From assembly GCA_014084085.1 (NCBI GenBank), contig NPFB01000039.1, positions 464 through 57,033 on the forward strand: 56,570 bases of DNA, given 5' to 3'. Shown here piece after piece: positions 37,539-47,523 of the stretch; the stretch's first letter is position 1, and every line of letters begins with the position of its first letter. The DNA is from Hondaea fermentalgiana (lineage: Eukaryota > Sar > Bigyra > Thraustochytrida > Thraustochytriidae). The position numbers were made by a program, and so were the translations under genes. The notes under the pieces are model-generated. The model was not told where the DNA came from, did not search any database, and saw only the letters and a list, made by a program, of their open reading frames with translations.

Positions 37539-37757
37539 CCGGTCCCAGCCCGACGCCTCGAGCTCTGCAGCAGAAAGTCTGCGTGGAGCCGCAGTCGCGC
37601 AAGGCACAAGCTCGTTGTGTTGTCGTGCTGTCGTGTCGAGTCGAGTTGAGAGCGGAGCAGGCGCAAGTGCTGCGACACGTCCTTTCGTGCGCGCGCATAG
37701 AGCCCAAGGCTGGGCTGAGCCTGGTCCTGTCAACGTAGGCGTTGGACGCTCGTGAAG

Positions 37758-40625
37758 ATGGAGCCGCTCGCTCTAAAGAGCAACGAAGGTCGCTGGCAAG
37801 AAGGCTTTGCCAAGACCGAGGCAGAGAGCTTGTGCTGGTTCGCCGGCAGCGACGAGACTTCACCCCAGGAAAAAGTCGCGCTCGGCCCGCGTGTCGTGGT
37901 GAAAAAGGTGCAATTTGGGCTGCGAAAGAACGTCTTTGAGCTCGATGCAGGTGATGGTTCACCCTTGCAATTCTCGGCAAAAAGTGAGGAAGCTCGCTCG
38001 TCATGGATCAAAATGATTTGCGAGGCTGCTGGCGTGGCCGCGCCGTCCGATCATGACAAGGAGAATCGAGGTCCCTCTCGGGGCGCGGGTGGGGCGGCTG
38101 GCCCAGGTCGCGTGTCGGGCCTGCAAAGCTTGCTGCAGGGCCTTCCCGGGGGTGCGTCTCTCGGTGGCGGTATGATGACGGAAGCACAGGCGCGAGAGCG
38201 ACTTCAACAGAAACTTCAAGGAAAGGTGGAAATGCGGAATGTCAGCGAGGCATCCTGTCTTGTCTGCGAGAAACGGATGGATAGTAGCGATCAAGTTGAA
38301 CTGCCCTCTGGCGCCAGTGTCCATACTGACTGCATGTACTGCTCGAAATGTGCATGTACTCTCTCCGCAGAGAGCGCCATCATTGATTCAAGTGCCGGTC
38401 TGCTCTTTTGCAAAGAGCACGACCCAGCCAAGCCAGCATCATCGCCCGCGTCCAAGCAAGGGATGACGAATGACGCTGTCATGTCCCGGCCTCGCGTCAA
38501 CGCGCGCCGGCGTCGTCCAACAAAACCCCGTGCCAATCGCTCTTCAGCCGCGGAAGCTGCAGCAACAAGTGCCTCTGCAGCCCCTGGCGAGGAGGAAGAC
38601 TGTACGACGCGCGAGGACGATTTTGCTGACGACCAGCCGGCGCCAGGACCCATCGAAGAGTCCGCGATGGAGCCTACTGTCACGCATCCAAACGCATTTA
38701 GCATTGAGCTCGTCAAGAACCCCAAAGCAACCTCCAAAACGCACAAGAAGGAGCTGCAGCAGCTGCACAAGAGCATCGTCGTGGCGTGTTGTGAGCAGGC
38801 TGCAGATAAGCGACAATGGATCAAGGCGCTCGCGAACGCTCTCGAGCTTGTTCGTCTCAAAGATGTTCTTCGGGAGGCCCAGCGCGTGGACATGTATGCC
38901 GCCATACAGGCCCAGATGGATATTGAGGCGTTTGAGCAGACACACAAGACAGAGCACGAGAGCATTGTCTTCCTTTGTCTGCAAAAGAAAGCAAGCAAGA
39001 CCGGCAAGACGAAAGCCAAGAAACCTGCTCCAGACGCTGCCAAGTGGACTCGCGCTACAGTCAAGCTTAGTGCCTCAGAGGGCCTCGTTGCTTATGCTAG
39101 TGCAGATACCTCTTCGAAGGTTCTCGCGCGTTTGAGTGACCTTGGCATGGGCATCTTTTGCGATGCCGCCACGGGCAAGCCCATCATGTTCGAACAGCCC
39201 GCGAAAGAGTCTACCTCTTCTTCTTCTCCTTCTTCTTCTTCTTCTTCTTCACCTTCGTCTGCAGCAGTATCCAAAGACGAGTGCAGACCGGCAGCGGCAT
39301 TGTCAGAGTCCTCGTCTTCCTCGTCCAGCACTGCTGAAGAGGAAGACTTGCCAGTCCCTGCAAAAACATCATCTGTGGACCAAAATCGCACGGCGTCTGT
39401 GGATTCGTCACTCACGGCCTCGTATGAGAATGAGAACGAGAACGAGAACGAAGCAGCACAAGAAGACTGGCAGCCGCCCGAGGATGATGAGAGCGATGAT
39501 CTCCCGCCCCCGCTTGAGGTGAGCACTCTCCGGGCGGCCGTGCGCGAAGAAGATGCCGCGTCACGGAACGGCGAGCAGCTTCGCAGCGCCTCATCAAAGA
39601 GCACCGCCCGCAAGCCTAAAACTCTCGGCGCCTCGTTCAAGCAGCGGGCCAAACGAGCAATCACAGCTTCATTTGGGCGTCGACGCTCGGCATCGGCCTC
39701 GTCGCCCGCATCCTTGACCGCTTCCTCTCCGAGCGGGAAAAGTCGTCTTTTCAAGAGCAAGAGCAAATCCTCCTCGTCGCCATCACCATCGCCGTCACCT
39801 TCCCCACCATCGCCGCTTTCACAACGAGATGCAGAGCAGCAAGGGCAGCAGGGGCAGCAGCAGCAGCAACAACAACAACAACCACAAGAGTCTCCTGAGG
39901 TCGTGCAACTGCAGCCGCCGCCAACACGGCCGAGTCAGATGCCTTGCGCTCCGACCATTCCCGAGATGAACGAAGAGGACGAACATGATGACGGCGAGGA
40001 GGAAGAGGAGCAGAAATGTGTTGACCAACACGGAGAACAAGGACGAACGAAAGAAACGCTTGCGTCTGAATGGGCTAGAAGTCCGAGCGGGCAACGTGCC
40101 GCAGAAGAGCTCGATGATTCTTTTCCATCGCAGCAGCAGACGCAGCTGCACGTGCAGGCTGAGCGGACGGACCCGTTCGAGACACAAGGTGCAAGTTTGA
40201 GTGAGCATAGCACATCTCAGTCCACACAAGCGTCTGTACAGAGCAAAACGCAGCCATCAGCAATGAGAGACGACATGGCGTCGTGTCCCGTTTTGGATGG
40301 GGACTTTGGAGCGGGTACAGCTGGCGTGGTGTTGCGACCAAGCCCGCGGCAACCGTCAGCATCTGACTATGGAAGCTTCCTAGGTGCCCCGCCAAACTCG
40401 TTCGAGTGCGTGAATTATGCAGCCGAGCGGAATGTAATGGACGATTCGCACAGTCATGAAAATCCACCTGCGGCGTGGCCTGGAACGCCGACGCAGCATC
40501 AAGCCGAGAACAGCGAAAAGGAGCAAGACGCCGACAAAGACGATGCTGGCTCTGAAAGCGAGCGCACAGTTGGCTCCCGTTCGAGCGAATACTGCGAGCA
40601 GGCAAGCAACTGTGCGATCCTCTGA
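37758..40625 (+). CDS. PH-LIM domain protein with C-terminal CaaX box
   Basis: The product is 955 residues from ATG 37758 (a GTG two codons earlier was ignored). An N-terminal PH-like domain covers about 1-95 (SLCWFAG, FELDAGDGSPLQFSAKSEEARSSWIKMI). A LIM zinc domain lies at about 167-222: CLVC, then HTDCMYCSKC and a final CKEH, giving C-x2-C...H-x2-C-x2-C-x2-C...C-x2-H. Near 315-368 a second partial PH-like end appears (AFSIELVKNP, KRQWIKALANAL). The remaining 580 residues are disordered with poly-Ser, Glu-Asn, Ser-Pro and poly-Gln runs. The protein ends NCAIL: a CaaX box whose final Leu favours geranylgeranylation by GGTase-I. A membrane-tethered scaffold for GTPase or actin signalling is the likely role, and the upstream RhoGEF is suggestive. 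Confidence 0.85.
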   Translation: MEPLALKSNEGRWQEGFAKTEAESLCWFAGSDETSPQEKVALGPRVVVKKVQFGLRKNVFELDAGDGSPLQFSAKSEEARSSWIKMICEAAGVAAPSDHDKENRGPSRGAGGAAGPGRVSGLQSLLQGLPGGASLGGGMMTEAQARERLQQKLQGKVEMRNVSEASCLVCEKRMDSSDQVELPSGASVHTDCMYCSKCACTLSAESAIIDSSAGLLFCKEHDPAKPASSPASKQGMTNDAVMSRPRVNARRRRPTKPRANRSSAAEAAATSASAAPGEEEDCTTREDDFADDQPAPGPIEESAMEPTVTHPNAFSIELVKNPKATSKTHKKELQQLHKSIVVACCEQAADKRQWIKALANALELVRLKDVLREAQRVDMYAAIQAQMDIEAFEQTHKTEHESIVFLCLQKKASKTGKTKAKKPAPDAAKWTRATVKLSASEGLVAYASADTSSKVLARLSDLGMGIFCDAATGKPIMFEQPAKESTSSSSPSSSSSSSPSSAAVSKDECRPAAALSESSSSSSSTAEEEDLPVPAKTSSVDQNRTASVDSSLTASYENENENENEAAQEDWQPPEDDESDDLPPPLEVSTLRAAVREEDAASRNGEQLRSASSKSTARKPKTLGASFKQRAKRAITASFGRRRSASASSPASLTASSPSGKSRLFKSKSKSSSSPSPSPSPSPPSPLSQRDAEQQGQQGQQQQQQQQQPQESPEVVQLQPPPTRPSQMPCAPTIPEMNEEDEHDDGEEEEEQKCVDQHGEQGRTKETLASEWARSPSGQRAAEELDDSFPSQQQTQLHVQAERTDPFETQGASLSEHSTSQSTQASVQSKTQPSAMRDDMASCPVLDGDFGAGTAGVVLRPSPRQPSASDYGSFLGAPPNSFECVNYAAERNVMDDSHSHENPPAAWPGTPTQHQAENSEKEQDADKDDAGSESERTVGSRSSEYCEQASNCAIL

Positions 40626-40733
40626 ATCTATCACAACTTCAGTTTTTCTATTTTTCTTTAGCAATATGCGTGCGAAAGGCTTTGGTGAACACGTGTTGGT
40701 CTAGTTTCTGTGCTCTTGCTACCGCACAAAGAT

Positions 40734-41762
40734 CTACTGGAACTTGGCGCGATTCTCCTCCAACTGCTTGGCGTGCTGTTCACGGAGGGATGTTGCGAGT
40801 CCAGGATACTCTGCAAACTTTGCCGTATTGTCGCCGCCAACCTTGCCCTGCCGGAAGTGAACAGCATCGCCGGATTGGGCCTTCATCTTGCCAAATCGCG
40901 TGGCCTCGGCAACCCTATCTGCCAGGTCCTGCGAGCACTCCACGTTGAGGTGCTTGGCAATTCTAAAGGCCACTTGGACAGGGTCGCGCACGATTTCATC
41001 ATAGGTGAGTAAGAGCGCGCGCTCCGGGTCGCGCTTGTGGAGAGCCTCGAACGAGGTGATGGCATCGCTGAGGCGGCCATAGGGCTGCAGATAGAGATCC
41101 CAGGACGCACCGCCGAGAAAGATGGGAACGAATTCCTCCATCGTAGGCTTGGGCTTGTAGTTACGCTGACCCTCGTACAAATGACAATAGGTAGACACGC
41201 AGGCATCCAGGGGGTCTCGGGACACAGTAATGAGCTTCGCTTTGGACTCGGCAAGATGAGGAAAGTATCTGAACACATCATCGGCATTGAAGTGGGACTT
41301 GAGCACCCGGCGGCCCGGAATCTTGTCAAAGTCTTCCGGCGTGAGAAACGGTTCACTTTCGCCCGGCTTCGCGTCGGGTCCTCGGTTTGCGATGCGATCG
41401 GCACGCTCCTTTTCAATGTCCTCGGCAGGGAATACGTTGACTTCGGGCCAAACCTTGCCAAAGCCAGTCTCGCTGTTATAGATATTTTTCACGCCTGGAT
41501 TAAGCACCGAGGTGTCGCAATTGTTGAGCAAGAGCAGAATCATCTGCTCCGCAACGGTGGTGCCGCATTTCGGAAAGGTCGCCAATACGACGTCATCGTC
41601 CCTGAAGCGCAATTGCGCCGCCAGGAAAGCCGCTCTCTCCTCGTTCCACATTTTCTTGCGCCTTGGCGCCGGCTCAAAGCTGCCCTCCACCTTGCCAGAG
41701 GTCCTGTCCACGACGTTCACAGTGCCATCGTCTTCTTGTCGCGCCTCGAGCCGCGTCGCCAT
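40734..41762 (-). CDS. Cytosolic-type sulfotransferase
   Basis: Sulfotransferases move the sulfuryl group from PAPS to hydroxyl or amine acceptors. The 342-residue protein has no signal peptide or membrane anchor, so it resembles the soluble SULT group. The 5'-phosphosulfate loop is ATFPKCGTT (PKCGTT at 64-69; Cys replaces the common Ser), the 3'-phosphate motif is VSRDPLDACVSTYCHL, and the C-terminal PAPS loop reads FRQGKVGGDN in place of the usual RKGxxGDWKN. The general base His is in LKSHFNADD. It converges with the PH-LIM gene 108 bases away. The acceptor is unknown. Confidence 0.9.
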   Translation of the reverse strand: MATRLEARQEDDGTVNVVDRTSGKVEGSFEPAPRRKKMWNEERAAFLAAQLRFRDDDVVLATFPKCGTTVAEQMILLLLNNCDTSVLNPGVKNIYNSETGFGKVWPEVNVFPAEDIEKERADRIANRGPDAKPGESEPFLTPEDFDKIPGRRVLKSHFNADDVFRYFPHLAESKAKLITVSRDPLDACVSTYCHLYEGQRNYKPKPTMEEFVPIFLGGASWDLYLQPYGRLSDAITSFEALHKRDPERALLLTYDEIVRDPVQVAFRIAKHLNVECSQDLADRVAEATRFGKMKAQSGDAVHFRQGKVGGDNTAKFAEYPGLATSLREQHAKQLEENRAKFQ

Positions 41763-43467
41763 CTTCTCTTACGCACAGTCAGGCAGCCAGGCAGCCAGGC
41801 GAGCAAGCAGTTTGGCAGTCCTGTTTTGGTTTGCAGTCCTGCTCGCACGCAGGTTGGGCGATTGCTCTCGATCTGCACAGCGCACGAGCTCGACGTCACC
41901 AGCTGCAGCTGCGCGGAGAGCAAGCCCAACCGCGATGGCACGGCACGGCGAGGCGCTGCAAAGGCCGGCCGAGGTTTCTGCCAAGTTCTTTGTGCCTGCT
42001 GCTCAACGCCGCTCCGACTGAACCGCCCGCTTTCGGTGCCTTCCTTCGCCCGACGCCGTGCCGAATTGATGACGGCCAGCACCCGCCGCCGCTCGCATCT
42101 GAGCTGCGTGCCACGCCGCGGCCTCTGCCGCTGCACGCCTGCAGCAGCGAATGCAACTGCTGCCGCCGCGCGAGACGCGGAGGCCCAGGGCGAGGTCGTT
42201 CACAAAATGCGTCACCGTCAGCTGCAGCAGCAACAAACGACCCGCGATCTGCAGCGGAGTCATCTTCCAAGATTCCTCGGCGTAGCTCCGGGCGGCACGC
42301 AGGAAGATTTTCGTGGCGACTGCTTTGGAAAGTTGCTTGGGGTGAGACGCTTGGAGTAGAATGCCGCAGGAGCCCAGGTGGAGAGCAGCAGGAGAGGTGC
42401 GATCGCTAGCGCATGCCAATGTCATGGAAGACAAAAGTAGAGGTATCAACAGGCGCAAGGAGTCAAGTCAAGCTAGGACATTCCAGCGGCCACTGCACGG
42501 GACGATTCCAACGTGAAGCCGTTGCACTAGACTACCATTGGCTCGATGCGTTCGTTTATCTCTCGTTTTGCCGCTCTTGTTCTGGTCGCGAGCGAGAAAA
42601 AAAGGCCATACGGCAAAGGCTATCTCGCCTTCTCTTCACGTCATTGAAGTTTTGAAGAACGTCGAAATTGCAAAAATTGGGTCCAGATAGCTGGAGGAGA
42701 GCGAGATCGCTTCAGCAAGTACAATGCATTGCACTACGCTGTTCATTTGTAAAGCGGTTCAAGCTCAGGAACAAATTTCTGCGTGAAAGGCAGCGTGAGG
42801 TCTATTTTGTCCACCGGTCGATCGCATCTCATATTGCTGCCAGCGTTTGCTTCTCTGCATACAGATGATGATGTGTCTTGTTCCCCTTTCCTTCCCAATC
42901 AATCACTCTTGATTTGATGGAGAAGAGGACGAGCAAGCATTCCCTCAACAAGCTTCTTTTTTCTCACCAATTACCACGAGTCGCGTTGCTCGTCGGTGTC
43001 CTTGAATCGACAATTTGCGTGCAGTAATTCTGCTCGCAAAGAAGAAGAGCACGCAACGATAATCCATGCACGAGAATTCCCCCTCCCATCCAGCTGAAGG
43101 CTGATGACATGGGTTTTCCGCGGGCCCACCTTGATGCGCCGTAATGCCGAGAGTCCCGCCGAGAGGAATTGCCGAGCGAGCGAGTGGACCAAATGCGAGC
43201 GAGAGGAAGATCGAAAGATACCCTCTGTCAGCGCGCGGCCTCCGCCCCGCTCGGGGTCTCGCCTGCTCTCGCCGAGGCGGGGTCGCGGTCGCCGAGCAGA
43301 GGAGGCCGTCGCAGCAAAGCGGAAACTAGTCCCAGAGGACCTCGCTTTGGCAGACCGGGCACAGAGCGCGAGACGCGCTCGGCGGAGCGGGGCCGGCAGA
43401 CGCTGGCGCAGGCGAGCGAGCGAGCGGGCGAGCGAGGGGAAGGAAGGCAGGAGAAAAGCTAGCGACA
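41763..43467. other. Divergent intergenic region, sulfotransferase / MFS transporter
   Basis: 1.7 kb. A minus-strand frame at 42003-42425 gives 140 residues from an ATG, but it matches no family and overlaps other open frames in GC-rich DNA. The middle (42500-43100) is AT-richer with nothing recognisable. The end is GC-rich up to the MFS start. Confidence 0.55.
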
Positions 43468-45129
43468 ATGCACAACGAAGACGTGCACCTACTCTCGCGA
43501 GAGCCTGAACAGCCTGGTCGCGACGTTGGCCACGACGTCGCGCGACAGGGGGCCGAGGGCCGTGGAGAAAGCGCTCTTGCCGTCGCGGAGATTGGCTGGC
43601 ACGGCGATGAGGCGCAAGGTGGAAATGGAGACAATGGCGACGAGGAAGACGAGCTTGTCGAGCTTGTCGATCGCGTGGGAACGACGCCTCTGCACTGGAT
43701 GTGCGTGGGCATCCTCGGCCTCGCCAACGCCGCAGACGCCGTGGAGGTGCTTGCGATAGGCTACATAGTCACGGTGTTCCGAGACCCCGTGAGCGGAGAG
43801 CGCATCGACGAAATGCCAGGATGGAGCGCACTTCTGACATCGGCTGTCTTTGCCGGCATGCTGATCGGAGGCCTCGTGAGCGGGGCCATGGGGGATCGCT
43901 TTGGCCGCAAGCCGCTCCTCACGCTTTCGCTAGCGGTCAATGCATGCGCCGCGATGGTGTCGGCGCTCACACCGCTGCTACCTGGCAGGATACAAATTGG
44001 CTGGCTTGTCTTCTTTCGTCTCATCGGTGGCCTTGGCGTGGGCGGGTCGGTGCCAACGGTGTTCGCCCTGGCATCGGAACTCGGACCCGAAAAGACAAGG
44101 TCGCTCTTTATCAATGTCGTCGCATCCTTTTGGTCTGCAGGTGTCATGTACACAAGCTTGTGTGCATACCTCTTTTTACATGGTCAAGGGGGTGAAGATC
44201 GCTGGCCCTATTTTGCTGCCATGGTGGCGCTCCCGGGAACTTTGGCTGCGTGCTTATCTTTATGCAAACTCGAAGAGTCTCCCGTCTTTCTCTGGTCAAA
44301 CGGACGTAGTCACCAGGCCGGCAAGGTTCTTCTTCGCTTTTTGGAGTCACGAAGGGATCTCGAAACTGCTGAAGTGGAAACCCTCCGTGATCATATCGAG
44401 ATCGCCGCGGTCACGTGCAAGAACGGAGAAGCTGAGCGCATGCAGATGCATCGCATTTCGGGTGCCCTTGCGCTCTTTGTGAACTTGAAAAAGCTGTTTG
44501 AGCACAGGAGCACTCGACGCACCACAATGCTCGTGTCAAGTATTTACTTTTTTTTGAGTTTCGCGCACTATGGGATCTCATCATGGATTTCCGACCTCTT
44601 TCTCAAGATACACTTTTCTGATCCTTACATTACGTCTGTCTTCTACACTCTGGCCACGATTCCCGGACTTCTCGGTGCCACACTTTTGGTGGACCGCCTC
44701 GGGCGTCGCGCAACGACGGCCGGGGCCATGGGACTCGCTTGCGTGTCTGCCCTCATGTTTGCGCTCAACACGTCGAACCGAGTGTACGTCAAGATCTTTG
44801 CCGGCCTTTTCAACTGCTTTGCAGCATGCACGTGGAACGCCTTTGACGTGTTCTCGACGGAATCGTTTCCTGCCTCACTTCGGGCGTCGGGTATTGGGCT
44901 TGGCACAGCTTGCGGGCGTGTGGGCAGCGTCGTCGCAAACGTGTACAATGGCTTTGTCCTGGCGTCTGGAGCGAGTGGCGCAGGGGACGCCGCGCACGTG
45001 GCGACAGTGCTCTTATCGGCTGCGGCGTCCATGCTTTGCGGGGCGGCGGCTGCCTTTTTGTTGCCAGAGACCCTGGGCGCTCGCACCGTCAGAATTAGAG
45101 CTGCTCGCTCCCTTGACGCTGTACAATAA
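43468..45129 (+). CDS. Major facilitator superfamily transporter, SV2/organic-ion-like
   Basis: MFS carriers use ion gradients to move small solutes. The product is 553 residues: about 70 acidic cytosolic residues, then 12 predicted membrane helices. The loop 2-3 motif is GAMGDRFGRKPLL and the matching loop 8-9 motif is DRLGRRATT. ESPVFLWSNG after helix 6 and ESFPASLRASGIGLG in the second half are typical of the SVOP/organic cation group. That suggests an organic ion or metabolite substrate, but not which one. ATG 43468 follows AGCGACA. It converges with MCMBP, the stops being 87 bases apart. Confidence 0.9.
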   Translation: MHNEDVHLLSREPEQPGRDVGHDVARQGAEGRGESALAVAEIGWHGDEAQGGNGDNGDEEDELVELVDRVGTTPLHWMCVGILGLANAADAVEVLAIGYIVTVFRDPVSGERIDEMPGWSALLTSAVFAGMLIGGLVSGAMGDRFGRKPLLTLSLAVNACAAMVSALTPLLPGRIQIGWLVFFRLIGGLGVGGSVPTVFALASELGPEKTRSLFINVVASFWSAGVMYTSLCAYLFLHGQGGEDRWPYFAAMVALPGTLAACLSLCKLEESPVFLWSNGRSHQAGKVLLRFLESRRDLETAEVETLRDHIEIAAVTCKNGEAERMQMHRISGALALFVNLKKLFEHRSTRRTTMLVSSIYFFLSFAHYGISSWISDLFLKIHFSDPYITSVFYTLATIPGLLGATLLVDRLGRRATTAGAMGLACVSALMFALNTSNRVYVKIFAGLFNCFAACTWNAFDVFSTESFPASLRASGIGLGTACGRVGSVVANVYNGFVLASGASGAGDAAHVATVLLSAAASMLCGAAAAFLLPETLGARTVRIRAARSLDAVQ

Positions 45130-45216
45130 TGACGATAACAAAGCTTGGCTCTTGACCTTCTCCCTCCCCTCTTCCTGGATGCTGGGTGTGCAACCCGAAT
45201 CCGATTTCGGACGTGC

Positions 45217-47124
45217 TCACTTTTTTGCAAGATTTGCGGCAGAGCGCGCTTGTTCCATGTCGAGAATGGCCTTCCAGCCGTCCTTTGTGAGCTCATCCCG
45301 GCCGTGCGATTTTTCCCAGAGCTTTGCGAGCGTGAGCCAGAGGTCAAGCGTCTCGGCTTTGACGCTCTTGCCGTCTCTTTGACGTGCTGCAACATAGGTT
45401 TGCTCAATTTGGGTCGCCAGATCTTGCGACACGGTGAAGTCCGCGTTTGGACCGGCCACGCGTAAGCGTGTATCCGCAACGAACTTCCGCAAGTCCTGAT
45501 CTGATACAGGGGCAACTCCTCCATGCTGACTGGCAATCGAAGTTGGGGCTGCGCGATCCTGCTCAAGTGCAAGTACACAGTCTGCGCCCTCCACAATGGC
45601 TGTGCGGTTGGACGTAGCCACAAGCACTGGCGTGTCAACGTCCCAATCGCAGGCAAAGTATTGAAAGTCGTAGTGGAGTTTCTGTTGTTGAACAAGCTGC
45701 TGCAGCGCCTGCATGTTGCGTACGCCTTGATCATTAAGCACACCTTCCTGCAAGGCGGTTTCGTTGACGATGATTGGAGTTCCGTCACAGAGCTGGAGCT
45801 GGCCTGCGCAGAGGCGGTTCGTTTCGTAGTCCTTTTTAGGAAAGAGGCTCTTGGAGGAAAGATCGGCCACAGCAAGCTCCAGGTAGTGCGAACGCGGCAA
45901 GACGTTGGCAAGGACATTGTGCAGGGCCTTGGGGATCGTGCTGTTTTCAGGGATCTTGGCGAGCGCGAGTGCGAGCTTTCCAACGGGCCGAGCTGAAGCA
46001 CCCTCGCCGGCTCGCACCGTGGAGGAAAGCATCCAGAGAAGAACGTACTCTGCAGCGAGACGGTCGCCACCAATCGCGGTGGCAATGCGAGAAAGCAGGG
46101 CTTCGCGAACGCGAGTTGTCTCTGCAGTCGTCGATTCCGATGAACTCGCCTTGGGAGATGCGTCAATGGAAAGAGAGAGTGTCGGGCCGGAGCGATGCGC
46201 AATGCAATGAATGCGAGGCACAAGGCTGCTAGGGGGCCGTCGTGCTGCGATTTCGAGACGCATAAAATCGTCCGCAACGGCTGCGGTCTCGTCGCTTTCT
46301 GCGTCGGACCCGATGGAAGAATCAGGACATTGCGCGAGGACGCCGACGACCTCGATCATCTGACTCACCTTGATCCCTTCCATGGCAGCATCATACATTT
46401 TCACGATGCAAGGCATATCGCCAACGTTGTTCACGTCAAGCTCAAGCGCAAGCTTGTGTGCCGAGGCGGCTGCCGCTGTCGAGGATGCTGGTTGTGGGCT
46501 TGTCTCTGGTTCACCGAGCAGAGGGCGCTTTTCGACGGCAGTGTCGTCACGAGCTGGGTCTTGAAGCGCGACGCGCTTGCGATGGGCTCGCGCAGCGGGA
46601 TGCATGCTGTCGGCATTGGATGCTTTCGGGGGCGAGCGAGCGGGTCCTGCTGCAAGTCGGGCCTCCCGTGCCCAGGCCGACTCGCCGGGGACAGGCACAC
46701 AATACAAGGGAAGCCGCTCGGAGAGACCGGCAATGTCCTGGGCACTTGGCGCTGCTGCACGGTTGGATGCAACGTCATGATCGAACTCGCGATACTTGAG
46801 CGTCTTGAGCGAGCCGCTGTCGCCATCACGAACGACGCAGTCGTAGTACTCCGGATCAAAGGTGTCCTGGACCATGGCCCGGTATCGCACAAGCATGCCA
46901 TGGTGTAGTGTCCCTGCGCGAAGGCCGTCGCGTGTGAGCCAAGGGATGGACTCGAGTGCTTGTTTGGAGAAGAGAGTTTCCTCGCTCAGAATCTTCGCGG
47001 CACCCCATGAGTCCTGGGCTCCTTCCTGTTTGAGGACTGCTACGTCTCCGCCTTTTGCCTTTGCACTGGCTACAAAGTGTTCGTCGACCACGACGAGCGG
47101 GGAGTCCACGATCTTGGCGTCCAT
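45217..47124 (-). CDS. MCMBP: Mini-chromosome maintenance complex-binding protein
   Basis: MCMBP (plant ETG1) binds MCM3-7, helps assemble and later unload the replicative helicase, and supports sister-chromatid cohesion; it is nuclear. The product is 635 residues, near the family's usual size. Diagnostic blocks are GMLVRYRAMVQDTFDPEYYDC (about 76-96), LPLYCVPVPGESAWA, an OB-like segment PCIVKMYDAAMEGIKVSQMIEVVGVLA, ALLSRIATAIGGDRLAAEYVLLWMLS and, toward the end, DFQYFACDWDVDTPVLVAT. A Ser/Ala/Pro-rich spacer of about 80 residues precedes the OB-like part. It lies back-to-back with the ArfGAP-FYVE gene across 399 bases. Confidence 0.92.
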   Translation of the reverse strand: MDAKIVDSPLVVVDEHFVASAKAKGGDVAVLKQEGAQDSWGAAKILSEETLFSKQALESIPWLTRDGLRAGTLHHGMLVRYRAMVQDTFDPEYYDCVVRDGDSGSLKTLKYREFDHDVASNRAAAPSAQDIAGLSERLPLYCVPVPGESAWAREARLAAGPARSPPKASNADSMHPAARAHRKRVALQDPARDDTAVEKRPLLGEPETSPQPASSTAAAASAHKLALELDVNNVGDMPCIVKMYDAAMEGIKVSQMIEVVGVLAQCPDSSIGSDAESDETAAVADDFMRLEIAARRPPSSLVPRIHCIAHRSGPTLSLSIDASPKASSSESTTAETTRVREALLSRIATAIGGDRLAAEYVLLWMLSSTVRAGEGASARPVGKLALALAKIPENSTIPKALHNVLANVLPRSHYLELAVADLSSKSLFPKKDYETNRLCAGQLQLCDGTPIIVNETALQEGVLNDQGVRNMQALQQLVQQQKLHYDFQYFACDWDVDTPVLVATSNRTAIVEGADCVLALEQDRAAPTSIASQHGGVAPVSDQDLRKFVADTRLRVAGPNADFTVSQDLATQIEQTYVAARQRDGKSVKAETLDLWLTLAKLWEKSHGRDELTKDGWKAILDMEQARSAANLAKK

Positions 47125-47523
47125 GGTTGGCTTCTCCTGTTGCGCAAAGGTCCGCCGTGAAAGTTTCGATGCGGTACGATGCGGTGCAGGATATCACGAA
47201 GCTTTTTGCCGGTCGCGACAGCACGCGCGCCTCCAGCCCAGGCGTCTCGTTGCGTCTCGTCGCGCCTCCCCTTGCCTCGTGTCGCCTCGCCTAGCCTCGC
47301 CTCCGATGTTGTTGAACTGGCCAGCCTAACGACCGTCCGAAATCGTTCGTGCTTTCCGGCTGTCGCGATCAGCGATGGCGAAAGCGCACTTGCAAGAGGC
47401 GGATAGCCCATTTGCGGGTGACCGTTTGCGGACTTGTACGCGGCGTCAAAAAGCATTTGCGGCGTCGGGCGTGGCAGAACTCGAACGCGACGAGGGCGAG
47501 AGGCGACTCGGACGCGGGCGAGG
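47125..47523. other. Divergent promoter region, MCMBP / ArfGAP-FYVE
   Basis: 399 bases between two start codons, the shortest divergent region in the window, with GTCTCGTCGC-type repeats near 47250-47310. Sharing of elements is possible but not shown. Confidence 0.6.

Larger units (their letters stand above)
37035..37757. other. Intergenic region, RhoGEF to PH-LIM gene
   Basis: 723 bases carrying a GAA repeat and a GGCAA pentamer repeat. The open frames here are low-complexity. It includes the PH-LIM promoter and leader. Confidence 0.6.

Noticed and set aside
42003..42425. 140-residue minus-strand frame upstream of the sulfotransferase
   Set aside because: Has an ATG and one plausible helical stretch, but no family match and overlapping frames in GC-rich DNA; a small gene cannot be excluded.
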